The position numbers and the translations under genes were made by a program. A stretch of DNA of 64,000 nucleotides, from assembly GCA_034766995.1 (NCBI GenBank), contig CM068315.1:8802510-8866509 (forward strand), read 5' to 3'. Shown here piece after piece: positions 11,506-22,840 of the stretch (within the stretch, counting starts at the first letter, position 1; every line of letters begins with the position of its first letter). Below the pieces are notes generated by a model that was not told where the DNA came from, searched no databases, and saw nothing but the letters and a program-made list of their open reading frames with translations. Source of the DNA: Acanthacorydalis orientalis (lineage: Eukaryota; Arthropoda; Insecta; Megaloptera; Corydalidae).

Positions 11506-12298
11506 CGAGGGTTGTTTGATAAGTACGGTAAAAAACAAGTTAAACACCATTTTTTTTTTTGGAAAAAATCGATTTTATTTCTCCATAGACTCCATTCAGG
11601 GCTATACACTTGGTCCACTGAGTTTGCAAAATATGCATTGACGGCTGCGATGACATCCTCATTCGACGAGAATGTCTTCCCACCGAGCCAAATTTTCAAG
11701 TTTGGGAAGAAGAAGAATTCCCGGGGTCCAGTTCGGAGAATAAGGTGGATGACGAATCAATTCGAAGAGTAATTCGTACCATTTTTCCATTGCGACGGTC
11801 GATTTGTGGGACGGTGAGTTGTCCTGGCAAAAAAAATTTTTGTGCGCCAATCTTGGCCGTTTTTGTTCCAGCTCTCCTTTCGAACGGTCTATTAATGTTG
11901 AATAATAGGTTCCTGTTATCGTTTTTCCCTTCGTTAATTAGTCGATCAGGATGATTCCTTGGGAATCCCAAAATAAGGCGGCATCGCCTTCCCAGCCGAC
12001 AAAAAGGTCTTCGCCTTCTTCGGCGCACTTTAACCAATCATTGTTCACTCCTTTGACTGTTGATTCAGGTGTGTAATGGTGGATCCATGTTTCATAAAAA
12101 GCCCTGCTTGTTTATTTCATTTTTACGGCAACGCTACAATGCTCACTTCAAACATCTGTAGAACGTGAACAAGGCGTCGTTTCTGGTTGAAATTTCTCAT
12201 ATACTAGTTTTAAAAATGAATCTTGATGCCCGTGACTTTACCAAATGAATGGTGAAAGCATATAATAGAAATATATCAAATTTATCAAATGAATTTCA
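11506..12298 (-). mobile_element. Mariner deletion derivative, GAGGGTTGTTTGATAAG family, copy B1
   Basis: One end is CGAGGGTTGTTTGATAAG at 11506, next to TA. The degenerate matching end (TGAAATTCATTTGATAAA on the minus strand) finishes at 12298, also next to TA. The minus strand carries the catalytic half of a mariner transposase in broken frames: ETWIHHYTPES (about 12100), HKNFFCQDNSPSHKS (about 11810-11855, second Asp kept), a PYSPN block with a damaged third Asp, and the C-terminal IWLGGKTFSSNEDVIAAV block. The N-terminal helix-turn-helix half is missing. At 793 bp the element is about 500 bp short of a full mariner. Confidence 0.88.
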
Positions 12299-12726
12299 TA
12301 ATATCTATTGTTTAATTCACTTTATTTTTTTTAAAAAAAACAGTCTTAATTTTGTGTTTGTTTATTATAAACGAGTACCACAATGTTAATTATATTATGT
12401 CACATACTAATAGAATGTCTACATCAATTTTTTTTGGAATTACAAAGATATATAGAATCCTTAACAACTACAGAAAAACTATAAATAAATAACATACAAA
12501 AAGTACAAAATATAAATTACTACTTATAAAGTATAAGAAATTTAAAAACATGTTTTACAAAAAGTTATAATGTAAATATCACAAAACGTTACATCTAACA
12601 ATATTTTCTAATTATTTAGTGAATAAATATATCTCCCTGTATCAATGTTAATTTTTGTGATGACAATATATTTATAAAAAAGGATTTATCATAATATTTT
12701 TCGTTTTAGGCAATAATACCTGTTTT
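12299..12726. other. A+T-rich intron, nothing recognised
   Basis: No gene or element seen. A T8A8 junction lies at about 12326-12342. Confidence 0.6.
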
Positions 12727-12897
12727 ATTATTCTCCTATGAATATTTTAAGCAGAAAATATATATGTTAGTATAATTCAGTGATTTCGTGGTAATGTTTT
12801 TAATAAAGTACTATTAAGAGTTTATTGTGAAAAGAGAAAGAAATCCATATTTAGTAAATAGATCAACTAAGACTGAAAGTAAAGTTGGCTATAATTA
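12727..12897 (+). repeat. Interspersed repeat segment, homologous to 2602-2776
   Basis: About 170 bp shared with 2602-2776, with common words such as TTATTCTCCTAT, TTTTTAATAAAGTACTATT and AAAGTTGGCTATAATTA. At both loci it directly precedes the CCCTT(T/C)GAA end of the piggyBac-like repeat, so it is either part of that family's outer region or an older element hit by it. Confidence 0.75.
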
Positions 12898-12901
12898 TCA
12901 A

Positions 12902-13462
12902 CCCTTTGAAACCGGGCGTGGATTTAGAAATCCATTGATGTTTTTCAAAGAAACTATGATCTCAGAGTGCTACATTTTGGATGATATATTTAAAAGTTAC
13001 TAATTTTTTTCTAATGAGACTAATTTTATAACACTCTTTTATTAATAATAAATTACAATCGTCTAAATATCAGAAAAATCGTGTTTTTTAATTTGAAAAC
13101 CTTTAAAAATTGTGATCTTGAGAATTGGGTTGAATAATATTTTTTTTCAAAAGTTCATCATTAGAAGAAAGCGTCAAAAAAATTTCGAAATTCTACGTTC
13201 TTCACGTGCATCGCAAAAGAAATATAAAATTCTGTGTGCAGCGACATTTTTCAGTTCATTGGTAAGTTAGTTTTTTCTTGTAAAAATGATTTCCTGTCAA
13301 AAAAAACAGTCAAATGGCACAAAAAACTTTTCTTCTATATTTTCCATCTTGCAATCTACAACATATACGTTATTTACTGCCATGTGAATCGTAAAGGAAT
13401 GAGTACTGCTGACTACAAACTCATATTAGTTTCACATATTGTTCAAAAAGTTGCTAAAAGGG
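12902..13462 (+). mobile_element. piggyBac-like remnant, copy 2 (same family as 2497)
   Basis: It begins CCCTTTGAAACCGGG after TCAA (a one-base change from TTAA) and is homologous to copy 1 up to about 13245. Beyond that lies a plus-strand piece of piggyBac transposase. A GGGTTAA at 13460-13466 could be the right end, but it matches the left end for only CCCTTT plus TTAA, so this boundary is tentative. Confidence 0.65.
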
Positions 13463-13482
13463 TTAATATCATTTATTGTTGA
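13234..13482 (+). pseudogene. piggyBac transposase fragment
   Basis: This 82-codon open frame contains KKTVKWHKKLFFYIFHLAIY, followed by NIYVIYCHVN and a YKLILVSHIVQ helix. It resembles the helical segment just after the catalytic core of piggyBac transposases (a KW-x-KKLFF motif followed by hydrophobic helices). The N-terminal catalytic core and the cysteine tail are absent. The apparent start codon is fortuitous. Confidence 0.65.
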
Positions 13483-14141
13483 CGAATTTGAAATGATTTT
13501 AAATTAAGCTTTGAATTGTTTAATTTAAGGTAACAATACATATTACCTTTCATTGAAATTAACAATTTCTTTTACCAAAAGGACATATTTCCAAGACAAA
13601 TGGAATGTTCGGTTTAGTTTGACAACTGTATAAAAATCAAATTATAAAACGTATAACATTCTGAATTTCAAATAATAAACTTTCAAAACGTATTTATTTA
13701 ACAAGACAATGCTAAGCTAGAATCGACGTAAAGATGACATCAATTTTAATATTTTCGAATTAAATGAAATCGATAAAGATTTAATTACTTCGAACGAATA
13801 ACTTTTCATTTGAGTTTTTATGCCGTTACATATCTGTTATATGGATTTTATTATAAAAGTTTTCGAAAGAATATTAATTTCAGTACAGAAATGTTTGAAG
13901 AGTATCTTAATGTAAAAAGTAATATAATGCTTTGCTAATTTTCGTAGTTTGATGATAGAATAATAAATTGTTAATAATATTAATAATAAATTAATTATTA
14001 TCAAAATTATTAATAAATTGATTACTATAAATGAGCAGTAAATATGTAATTAATTGGATGGAGACATGCTGACTAATGTATTACTAGTTTAATCTTGATT
14101 TAATGACATGCTTTTTTTCACTGAAAACTGACTATATTTTA
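13463..14141. other. A+T-rich intron, nothing recognised
   Basis: Simple A/T-rich words, including runs of ATTAATAAT near 13970-14030. No element ends found. Confidence 0.6.
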
Positions 14142-14690
14142 TTAGATTGGTAGAAAAATAATTGCGGTTTATGCACCCATTTGTCAAACTTCTTTGATTT
14201 TCCTAGCTGTTTTAAGTGGTCCAGAACTGTTGGATGACTAAGCTTAACTTTTGTGCAAGCTCTCGAATTGTTGTGCGTGGTTCCGATTCAACTAACACTT
14301 TTAGTTGGTTGTTATGAACTGAAGAAGGTCGCGAGCGTCCTTTTTCAACTTCAAGAGCTTCGTCTCCAGCACGAAATTTTTGGAGCAAGCATTGCACCGT
14401 GCGTTCCTTACAGTATCCACATCAAAAGCATCGATTAGTTCACGAGCAGTTTCTGCTCCTTTACCACCCGTTTTGAACTTAAATTAATGCTCTTATTTAC
14501 TTCTTTTCCATCTTAAATTCAGTAGACCAATTTGAAGCAAAATTAATAATTAAACCAAAGCCGATGTTACCAATAAGACCAAAAAATGTGCTTTAAAATG
14601 ATTTTAATATGAACATGATGAACACACATTAAAAAAATTAAGGTTAGAATTTAAAAAACAAAAACCGCAATTATTTTCCTACCAATCTAA
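14142..14690 (-). mobile_element. Cecropia-type mariner MITE, copy A1
   Basis: Terminal inverted repeats TTAGATTGGTAGAAAAATAA (14142 on) and its complement ending at 14690 are flanked by TA on both sides. They closely match the Hsmar1/cecropia mariner end TTAGGTTGGTGCAAAAGTAA. On the minus strand it encodes the N-terminal part of a transposase: FRAGDEALEVEKGRSRPSS (14212-14397), then RTTIRELAQKLSLV, that is the first helix-turn-helix, a GRPSS linker and the second helix-turn-helix. After that the frame runs straight into the 3' terminal repeat. The catalytic domain is deleted, giving 549 bp. Confidence 0.9.
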
Positions 14691-15436
14691 TAGTTTCGTT
14701 TAAGTAAATTAAAAAGTGGAGTAATTTAAACTATTTTAAAGTAGATAATAAGAGGAATATGTTTTTTATCTTGAGATTATTTTGTTATATTTATTTATAT
14801 AATAAAATGAATTAAAGCAATAAAATTTAGTTCACATAAATAATATTTGTTTATCTAATCTAAGTACCAATTATTGAAAAATGTTTTAGAAAACAGAATG
14901 TGATTTTCATGATGTTGACTTAGTTATCAAAGTATTAAAACAAATTTGGTTTTGTTATCTAAAAAAATGAATATACAATTTTATACAGTTTTATATTTGT
15001 TTTAATTGAATATAAATTAAAGATTTTTGTTGAGTGATATATTACTTTTGAATCAGCTATTACTTGATGGTTTGGTTTTGAAATTAATGTTCTATTATAT
15101 TTTTATTTTTAATCTTAATGTTGCTCAGAGTACTAATAGCAAACAATCGTTTTATTTAATTTTCTTTTAATAGGCGTTAGTGCACATTTTTCCATTCATT
15201 AACAGATTTAAAAAAAATAATAGAATTTATTGGATTAGTAGAATTTGAAAAAAAATTTTTGATCAATGAAATCGTTTGAAAATTTTATTTATTCTATTTT
15301 GATTTATATATATATATATATTCTAAGATAAATTTAATATTAATTCTAATAAATAAGAAAATAAAATATTAGCTTAAAAAAGTTATGTAAGTTAACAAAC
15401 AAGTTAAATGATTAGAACATTTAGGTTTTGATTATA
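14691..15436. other. A+T-rich intron, nothing recognised
   Basis: Contains a short TA tract near 15306. No genes or element ends. Confidence 0.6.
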
Positions 15437-16200
15437 TTAGGTTGGTGCAAAAATAATTTTAGTTTTCATCATTTTAAGTTTGGCACCGATTTTTCCAGTT
15501 ACCGTTATCTTTTATTATAGTAGTGTGATATATCATTTTAAGCAATAAAATTAGCACTACTGATTTCAGCTTATGTCTATTGTTTTCATCCTTTAGTATT
15601 TTTGGATGTAATCTCTTAAATTAGTCACGGAAAAAAGCAAATTTGCGTGATTTTGTGATATAAGTATAAACTGGAATGTAAAGCAACAGAAATTGCTCAA
15701 AATATCAAATTTATTTTTGGAGAAGATTCAATTAGTGAACGTACGCTTAACACTGATTCCAAAATTCATGAGAAGTTGCATCGTTTACAGCCAGCATTAG
15801 TCAATCGAAAAGGACCAATTCTTCTTCATGACACCACCCTACCACACGTCTCACAAATTACTTTAAAAAAATAAATAAACTGGGTTATGAAACTTTATCT
15901 CACAGATTTTATTCTCTGGACTTGCCTCCGGAAGATTATCATTTTTTAAAACATTTGATTAAATTCCTACGAGAGAAGGTTTTCAAAGATCAAGCATCAG
16001 CTCGAAATGCTTTTGATGAATTCGTTAATTCCAGGACTCCAGAATTCTATTTTGTAAGAATAAACAAATTTGTTTCCCGTGGGCCAAAATGTGTACAGGC
16101 CAATGGTTTTTATTTTGACTAATAGATATAATTTGTAACTGATATATGCGTCTTTATACTCGGATACATAATAACCGCAATTAATTTTGCATCAACCTGA
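15437..16200 (+). mobile_element. Mariner (Hsmar1-like) deletion derivative with C-terminal transposase
   Basis: The left end TTAGGTTGGTGCAAAAATAA (15437 on) follows TA. The right end, which reads TCAGGTTGATGCAAAATTAA on the minus strand, stops at 16200. The plus strand holds a little of the N-terminus (words around ERTL, about 15735-15755), then jumps to HEKLHRLQPALVNRKGPILL, LHDTTLPHVSQ (second catalytic Asp), LPPEDYHFLKHL (third Asp) and FVSRGPKCVQANGFYFD. About half the transposase, including the first Asp, is deleted, and stops interrupt the rest. This copy is closer to Hsmar1 than the A-type MITEs are. Confidence 0.88.
15922..16122 (+). pseudogene. Mariner transposase C-terminal fragment
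   Basis: 66 codons, MPPEDYHFLKHLIKFLREKV through to FVSRGPKCVQANGFYFD, corresponding to the last part of Hsmar1/SETMAR-type transposases, with the third catalytic Asp in PPEDYHF. Upstream codons in the same element carry the LLHDT motif but are interrupted by stops. Not functional alone. Confidence 0.85.
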
Positions 16201-16439
16201 TTAAAAATTGATTTATATTTCTCATTAAAAAATGTTATTAATTATTTATATATTGAAATCTTATTTAACGTGAATCGATTTTTCAAACAATTCAATTAAG
16301 GAATAGAATAAAAAAATAATAAATGTAAAAAAGAAAGATAGTAGACTGTATAAAAAAATAACCTAAAAAATTATAAACGATACATATATTTCATACATCA
16401 ATAGAAATCTGTTTATAAAAAAGAACCTCAGTATACATA
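16201..16439. other. A+T-rich intron, nothing recognised
   Basis: No feature seen. Confidence 0.6.
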
Positions 16440-17050
16440 CACTCGTTCGAGCGTTTCATAAGATGACACACAACGAAACGTGCACATCAACTACGAAGAA
16501 GACATTGACAATGGTCTGCCGAAACGTGTCACGTTTTTGTTACGAACACTGGCCGAAGGTGAAGACCGTCTATCGACAGACACAAGCATAACCGATACAA
16601 CAGACGGGAGAAGAAGTATATGGGCGACGGGTGGCATCTGGAGAGGAACGCTATGTAATCTGGGGAAAGCTTTCAGACGTGATTGGGGACGACTTGTGCG
16701 TGAGCGTCTGTGTTTATGTGTGTGTATAACCTCTTGTCGTTGTACCCATGCACCACCCACCCGCTCCCGCATACACACACGCACATACAATTTTTTACTC
16801 ACCGCCGCAAACTGGCTCGCGGCGTGTTCTATAAACGCATTTATGTCTACACATCGAGTAGTAATGTTGTGGGACTGGTGAGGTGCCGGTTTTTCTTTCG
16901 TGCAAACATCTTTGGCTATTGCGCGGACTTCTCCTTTTTTTGTGTTTCGTTTACGACGCCGTATACCTACGTGTATCTCTCTACAGCGATACGTACTCTA
17001 ATATACTCGTTATGGTCGCTATATAAGTTAGATTCTGTGTAAGCTGGTGT
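16440..17050. other. Less A+T-rich island with long open frames
   Basis: Balanced-composition DNA with TGTGTG/CACACA runs. Frames of 133 codons (plus, 16480-16881) and 103 codons (minus, 16491-16802) are both open. They have no domain, no splice logic and mutual overlap, so I do not call a gene. A conserved intronic element is plausible. Confidence 0.4.
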
Positions 17051-17059
17051 TTGTTTTAT

Positions 17060-17063
<4 letters not shown>

Positions 17064-17111
<48 letters not shown>

Positions 17112-17158
17112 TTATATATATATATATATATGTATATATATTTATATATATATATATA
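17064..17158. repeat. (TA)n microsatellite
   Basis: TA tract of about 95 bp with two TGTATA and TTTATA interruptions in a repeated pattern. Confidence 0.95.
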
Positions 17159-17449
17159 AATGCATGTAAGATATAGAGAGATACGTGTATACACATATTA
17201 TGTTTATTATATGCGATTAAATTCGTGTAGGCCCCGTATTCAATTGTGATCGATGCGCGCGTGAATATCTACTTACTTCACTTTTTATGATTGCCCGTCG
17301 CGCATTTTCATGTGTACGTTTTTTTTACGATTCGCACTGGAATGACTTTAGTTACAACGAATCGAAAGTGAACGTAATAATAAATGGAATTTGTGGCATG
17401 GATCGAGCGCAGAAATGGTACTAGAAATAAGTTGTGAGATTGTATATAC

Positions 17450-17451
<2 letters not shown>

Positions 17452-17506
<55 letters not shown>
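17452..17506. repeat. (TA)n microsatellite
   Basis: TA tract of about 55 bp. Confidence 0.95.
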
Positions 17507-17510
<4 letters not shown>

Positions 17511-17591
17511 CAAGTATAAAAAGAGTATTAGAAGTCGATATGTTTTCAATAAGATTCAAAAGTAATATGTTTTTTTTTTGAAAACGTGAAA

Positions 17592-17594
<3 letters not shown>

Positions 17595-17643
<49 letters not shown>
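17595..17643. repeat. (TA)n microsatellite, start of minisatellite
   Basis: TA tract immediately before the first copy of the long tandem unit. Confidence 0.95.
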
Positions 17644-17646
<3 letters not shown>

Positions 17647-17999
17647 CAAATAATTCTCGGTTTTCTGGCAATAGATGTATTTGAAAATAATTATTATATT
17701 CATTTTGAAATGGCATTATGATTGAATCAGAAAATAAATGGTAAATATTGTTGGTATGATGAACTCTATACATGTATGTATGTGTGTGTGTATATATATA
17801 TATATATAGATAGATAGATAGATATATGAGAAATAATCCTTAGTTTTATGGGGATAGATGTATTTAAAAATGATTGTTATATTCATTTTGAAATGGCATT
17901 ATGATTGAATCAGACAATAAATGGTAAATATTGTTGGTATGATGAACTTTATACGTGTATATATATATATATATACATATATGTATATGTATATATATG

Positions 18000-18034
<35 letters not shown>

Positions 18035-18183
18035 GTATATATACAGATATGTATGAGAAATAATTCTCGGTTTTCTAGGGATAGATGTATTTAAAAATAA
18101 TTGTTATATTCAGTTTGAAATGGCATTATGATTGAATCAGAAAATAAATGGGAAATATTGTTGGTATGATGAACTCTATACAA

Positions 18184-18237
<54 letters not shown>

Positions 18238-18452
18238 AATAATTCTTGGTTTGCTGAAGATAATTGTATTTAAAAAATAATGATTATATTTATTTTGAAA
18301 TGGCATTACGATTGAATTTAGAAATAACCTAAATATTGTTGGTATGATGAACTCTCTCTCTCTCTCTCTATATATATACATATATATATATGTGAGAAAT
18401 AATTCTTGGTTTTCTGAGGATAGTTGCATTTAAATAATAATTATTATATTTA
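17641..18452. repeat. Minisatellite: about 135-bp unit plus (TA)n, four and a half copies
   Basis: The unit begins ATGAGAAATAATTCTCGGTT and ends ATTGTTGGTATGATGAACTC. Copies lie at about 17641-17780, 17823-17960, 18050-18187 and 18231-18358, with a partial fifth at 18389-18452. Each copy is separated by its own TA-rich microsatellite, in one case CT repeats plus TA (18350-18390). The fifth copy stops where the mariner fragment at 18453 begins. Copies are highly similar; the fourth is the most diverged. Confidence 0.93.
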
Positions 18453-19138
18453 TCACGTTCTACAGATGTTTGAAACGAACATTGTAATAGTTACTGCAAA
18501 AATGGAAAAAAACGAGCAGGATTTTTGCGTTGATTTGTTACCATGGATGAAACATGAATCTCACACTATACACCTGAGTAGAACAGTCAAAGCAGTAGAC
18601 AATAACTAGTGAAAGTGCGCCGAAGAAAGGCGAAGTCCGTTTTATCGGATGGGAAGGTGATAGTCATTTTTTTGGGATTTCCATAGAATCATCCTAATCG
18701 ACTACTTAACAAAGAGAAAAACGATAACAGGAGCCTGTTATAAAACATTATTGAACAGTTTGAAAGAAGAGTTAAAGAAACGACCATGATTGGCGCACAA
18801 ATAAATGTTCTTTCACCAGGAAAACGCGCCATCCCACAAATCGAACGATGTAATGGTAAAATTGCACGAACTAGGCTTAGAATCGATTCCTCATCCACCA
18901 TGTTCTCTGGACAGGGTCCTATGCGAATTCTTTCTCTTCCTAAACTTGAAAATTTATCTCAGTGGGAAGAAATTCTCGTCGAATGAGGATATCATCGCCA
19001 CCATCAATGTATATTTTGCAGATTCGCTGGACCAAGTGTATAGCCATCAATGGAGACTATGTTGAGAAATAAAATCAATTCTTTCCAAAGAAACGACCTT
19101 TAACTTGCTCATTTACCATACTTATCAAACGACCCTTG
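18453..19138 (+). mobile_element. 5'-truncated mariner derivative, copy B2
   Basis: It starts abruptly in the sequence corresponding to the internal part of copies B1, B3 and B4 (CACGTTCTACAGATGTTTGAA) and ends at the family terminal repeat (CTTATCAAACGACCCTTG) followed by TA. It encodes degraded catalytic-half pieces: VLSPGKR/HQENAPSHKS (second Asp changed to Glu in one reading) and NLKIYLSGKKFSSNEDIIAT. The 5' terminal repeat is missing, replaced by minisatellite unit 5. Confidence 0.86.
18805..19065 (+). pseudogene. Mariner transposase C-terminal fragment (B2)
   Basis: 86 codons including FHQENAPSHKSNDVMVKLHE, a PPCSLD block where the family has YSPDL, and KKFSSNEDIIATINVYFADS. Loss of the Asp residues and lack of the N-terminal half make it inactive. 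Confidence 0.8.
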
Positions 19139-19440
19139 TATATAAGTGCTATTTTAATAAATTATCATTAGGAAACATTTTTACGAAAATTATGATGATA
19201 TTCTTATTAAAAAAACATTTTATCTTATTGAAATAAATTATAAAATAATTGAAATTATTATATGATGTTCTATATTTTATTCAATAAATTGTTTAGTTGT
19301 ATTTAATATTTTATAAACTACTGAAAAATTCTTTTTTTTATGGAACATATTTTGAATATTTAATAATATGTAAATATTTTCTAATGACTGAATATTTTTA
19401 TCTTCTGTTGTTGATGCATAAAATATCTGTTTTGAATTTT

Positions 19441-19444
<4 letters not shown>

Positions 19445-19501
<57 letters not shown>

Positions 19502-19505
19502 TATA
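19445..19505. repeat. (TA)n microsatellite
   Basis: TA tract of about 60 bp. Confidence 0.95.
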
Positions 19506-20028
19506 GTAAGACACGGTCATATTAATATCAGTTTCAGAAAATAAAAAATATTTATTTAGTCAAATAAATTTAAAAATTGAAAGATTAAAGCACATTAAAC
19601 TCAAACACAATCGCCTTCATAGGAATAGATACCGTATATTCATGTATTAGAAACAGGAGCCGAATTTAAAATAATGGCCAACAGATTATCGTAAGGTTAA
19701 GCTGCTTAATGTAGTTTTACTTGGTTCTACTCGTGACATTTGGGGTAATACTATTAAAAATGATTCTTAAGTAGTATTCAAATGTGAAATATGAGTATAT
19801 CAGATCGATTTATATATTTTTGATGTTTACAAATACATTTTTAATGTTTTTTTTTTAAAAAAAATCCTTTGAATTTAATTGATATAAAATATTTATTTCT
19901 TATATTAAAGTACACGCAGAAAATAAAATTATGTTTTTCAAATATATAATTTAAAAAATGTATTCTCATATTTTTTTAATAAACTTCTAACTAATATACA
20001 TGTCTACAGACATATACTTATATATTTG

Positions 20029-20032
<4 letters not shown>

Positions 20033-20094
<62 letters not shown>
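20033..20094. repeat. (TA)n microsatellite
   Basis: TA tract of about 62 bp. Confidence 0.95.
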
Positions 20095-20098
<4 letters not shown>

Positions 20099-20263
20099 TA
20101 ATTATCTTTTATAAACGTTATAATAACTATTTGTAGACGTTTAACATATTATTTGAATTTTGCAAACATTCATTGTGTAAATGGCTACATGGAATGTTCT
20201 AAAAACTGAGTAATTAGTGTTAACAGTTTAATAACCTTTTGAATATGTATCTATGTATTTAGG

Positions 20264-20264
20264 A

Positions 20265-20304
<40 letters not shown>

Positions 20305-20316
20305 TCCTATACATAC

Positions 20317-20353
<37 letters not shown>

Positions 20354-20359
20354 TATGTA
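20264..20359. repeat. Interrupted (TA)n microsatellite
   Basis: Three TA blocks separated by TTCCTATACATACA and TGTATA. Confidence 0.93.
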
Positions 20360-20439
20360 TAAACGTGAGTAATATCCTTTGCTTTTAATAAATCTCGAAC
20401 ACAAAAAAAGCAAAAACAGAGTTACTACTACTACTTGCT

Positions 20440-20720
20440 ATCGTAAAATTAATACCACTATTGTAAATGCTCAGTCATTATGCACACCCGGGCGCACAAT
20501 TACAAAATCTATGCCGAAGAGACATATGCATAATTGCCCTCATTTTTGCTTCGAAATAATAGCAATTGGACGAGAACTTTTTTATTTTTAGAATAACGGT
20601 ATGGTTTTATCAATACAAAACGAATATTGCATTACATATAATGGCAATTTAGTCGTCGGTGTTATAATTTTCGATGATTTGGACTCGAAATTAAAGTACA
20701 CGTTCACATTTGAAAATTAG
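20440..20720. other. Less A+T-rich island
   Basis: Contains words such as GCACACCCGGGCGCAC and ATGCCGAAGAGACATATGCA. No coding potential recognised; possible conserved non-coding DNA. Confidence 0.35.
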
Positions 20721-21342
20721 TTTAATATGCATAAATATTTCATTACTAATCACTACTACATATGTTCATACAAATGAATGTATGCATATATACACATATG
20801 TATTTATATATATGTATATATATATATATGTATATATATTATTACATACACACATACATGATTTTAATTAAATATTCACTATTTAACAAACCATATGAAG
20901 ATAGCTCAAAAGTAGTAAGAAGTTCTGTGATAAGATGACATAATATTACAAAAAGAATTTAAAGAAACGAAGACCCACAAAACAAAGAAAAGTTAATAAT
21001 CCAATGATATGTTTATTGAGAATTTAGAATAGAATGTTGAAGTATTTTATTATTTTAATTTCTAAAAAGGTAAAGATTAATAAGTAACTCCTGGCAAATG
21101 CGAGGAAAAAAATTAGTAAAATATTGAACCTTCATCAAAATGTTAAGAGACGCACGTAAACAATTTCTTTAAATTTTGAATTCATATATGCATGTGTTCC
21201 ATTTTAAGATTTTTCTATTAATTACTATCCTCTCATTTTGTTATTACGTTTTCAATTTAATCAAATTTTCTATTTTTTTTTTATTTTATAGGGTCAATTT
21301 TATCCTCTTTGGACTAAAAAAATTTTACCAAGTTTATTTTAA
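20720..21342. other. A+T-rich intron, nothing recognised
   Basis: Contains a TATGTATA-type simple stretch at about 20785-20840; no gene or element found. Confidence 0.6.
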
Positions 21343-21532
21343 CACTTTGATTGCCCCGTCACCCAAATCTGGACGACAGTTATGTTTCCGCGAGGGTCCC
21401 GTCTCCCAGCTGCGGGCGACACTTCTTCAACAAATTATGCACGCATTTACAAACAGTTTTCATTTGTAACACAAATATTTAATCGTAACAACATATAAGT
21501 ATATGTACAGATAGATAAAAAAGTTTTCTTTT

Positions 21533-21588
<56 letters not shown>

Positions 21589-21830
21589 GTTGCTTTTGTA
21601 TGATATTCACTGAAACAATTTAAACAAAGCTGCGGTGTTTTTGGACAACTAGGACAATATATTCCTGTCTTTTTTACATTTTTCCTACCTTCTTGTCGTT
21701 CTAAAGTTTTCCTGCTTTTCTGATAATAGAGGACGAACATTCTTCTATATTGTTTTTTCTTGCGGATTTTATCTAATTTTTAAATTGTGAGTCGCTTCTC
21801 TTTTATCACTTTGCATATTTTGAGGATATA
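21343..21830 (-). mobile_element. piggyBac-like element, 3' part
   Basis: The end CACTTTGATTGCCCCGTCAC follows TTAA (21339-21342). At 21590-21790 the minus strand carries piggyBac C-terminal coding: YYQKSRKTLERQEGRK, then GIYCPSCPKTPQLCLNCFSE followed by YHT. This gives the C-x2-C and C-x2-C plus CF-x2-YHT pattern of the transposase tail, close to its stop codon. A TA tract (21538-21585) has grown in the 3' untranslated part. The other end was not found, so the right boundary is approximate. Confidence 0.72.
21538..21585. repeat. (TA)n microsatellite
   Basis: Pure TA tract of about 48 bp inside the piggyBac remnant. Confidence 0.95.
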
Positions 21831-22840
21831 ACTATTCCTGAACATTTGAAATAAGAAATTGTTTTTTTAAAAAAATCGAATTATGATGGGAAAACAAACG
21901 GATCAATTATATCAATTATCTGGTCATATCATATTATATAATTTTAAAGTAAAGGAAAAAAATTACAGAATGCGTGCTTGAAATGTCCACATTCCATCTG
22001 GGAAAAATAATCTAGAATTATTGAGTCAAAATATATATAACAGAAAAAGAGGAAGGAAATGGTAAAGAGACCTAGACAAGTTGAAGATGAAAGAACCTAA
22101 CAAATACTAGAAAATAAAAAAACAAGCCTGCAGTTATTTACGAAATTACTAAAAAGACTATAAATTTACTATAAAGACAGCACAAAATATTTAAACATAT
22201 TGAATAAAACAAAATGACGGAACATGGCTATAATTAGTTTGGAAGCATGGAAAAATGAAGAGCTTTAAAGATAAATGTGTGTGCTATGTGATGATGATTT
22301 AAATGGAAAAACACTTAATAGTGGGTTGTAAAAGAACTATCAAAATTATAAACAGACTACTCTCTAATATAAAAATAGACATATTATATCAGAGTGTAGA
22401 CTCAATATGTTAATCAATAAGTAAATGTAATGTAGTGTAAAATATATAATTAAATGTTAATTCTGTAAGTCATTTTATATACATTTGATTATAGTATAGG
22501 ACAGTTTTCAGTGTATTTCCAATGTAAATATATATTCTGTAAAATGTAATTACGAATACAATATTGAATAAAAATACTATACTGCTACTTGTATTAATAC
22601 TTATCGATATTCGTATTGTTTTAAACAAACATGAATGCTAAGTAATTCAAATAATATGGCAGATATTTATAATGTGCATTTTTTAATAATGCTTTTTTAT
22701 CAGAAAATATTATTTAAAGTATTTCTGAAATACTTTTTGGACAGTAATAAAATATTTATTAAAATTAAACTTTTTATTTTATTATATTTACTAACTTAAG
22801 AAAGTGGTAAAAGAGTATTAAATTGTTTTGTAACGAATTT
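21831..22840. other. A+T-rich intron, nothing recognised
   Basis: Could hide more of the decayed piggyBac element, but I see no motif. A T7A7 junction lies at 21862-21875. Confidence 0.5.

Larger units (their letters stand above)
19139..20440. other. A+T-rich intron with TA tracts
   Basis: Holds three microsatellites (listed separately) and a T10A8 junction at 19847-19864. No gene or transposon recognised. Confidence 0.6.

Noticed and set aside
11696..12037. 113-codon minus frame rich in arginine
   Set aside because: It is an out-of-frame reading of mariner B1.
13460..13466. GGGTTAA as the right end of the second piggyBac-like copy
   Set aside because: The match to the left end is too short to be sure, and real piggyBac coding would continue past it; boundary left tentative.
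16480..16881. 133-codon plus frame
   Set aside because: Also open on the minus strand for 103 codons; no recognisable fold; C-terminal part is repeat-derived.
17641..18452. CRISPR-like array of repeats and spacers
   Set aside because: The units are about 135 bp and the 'spacers' are microsatellites; this is an animal intron, so a minisatellite is the correct reading.
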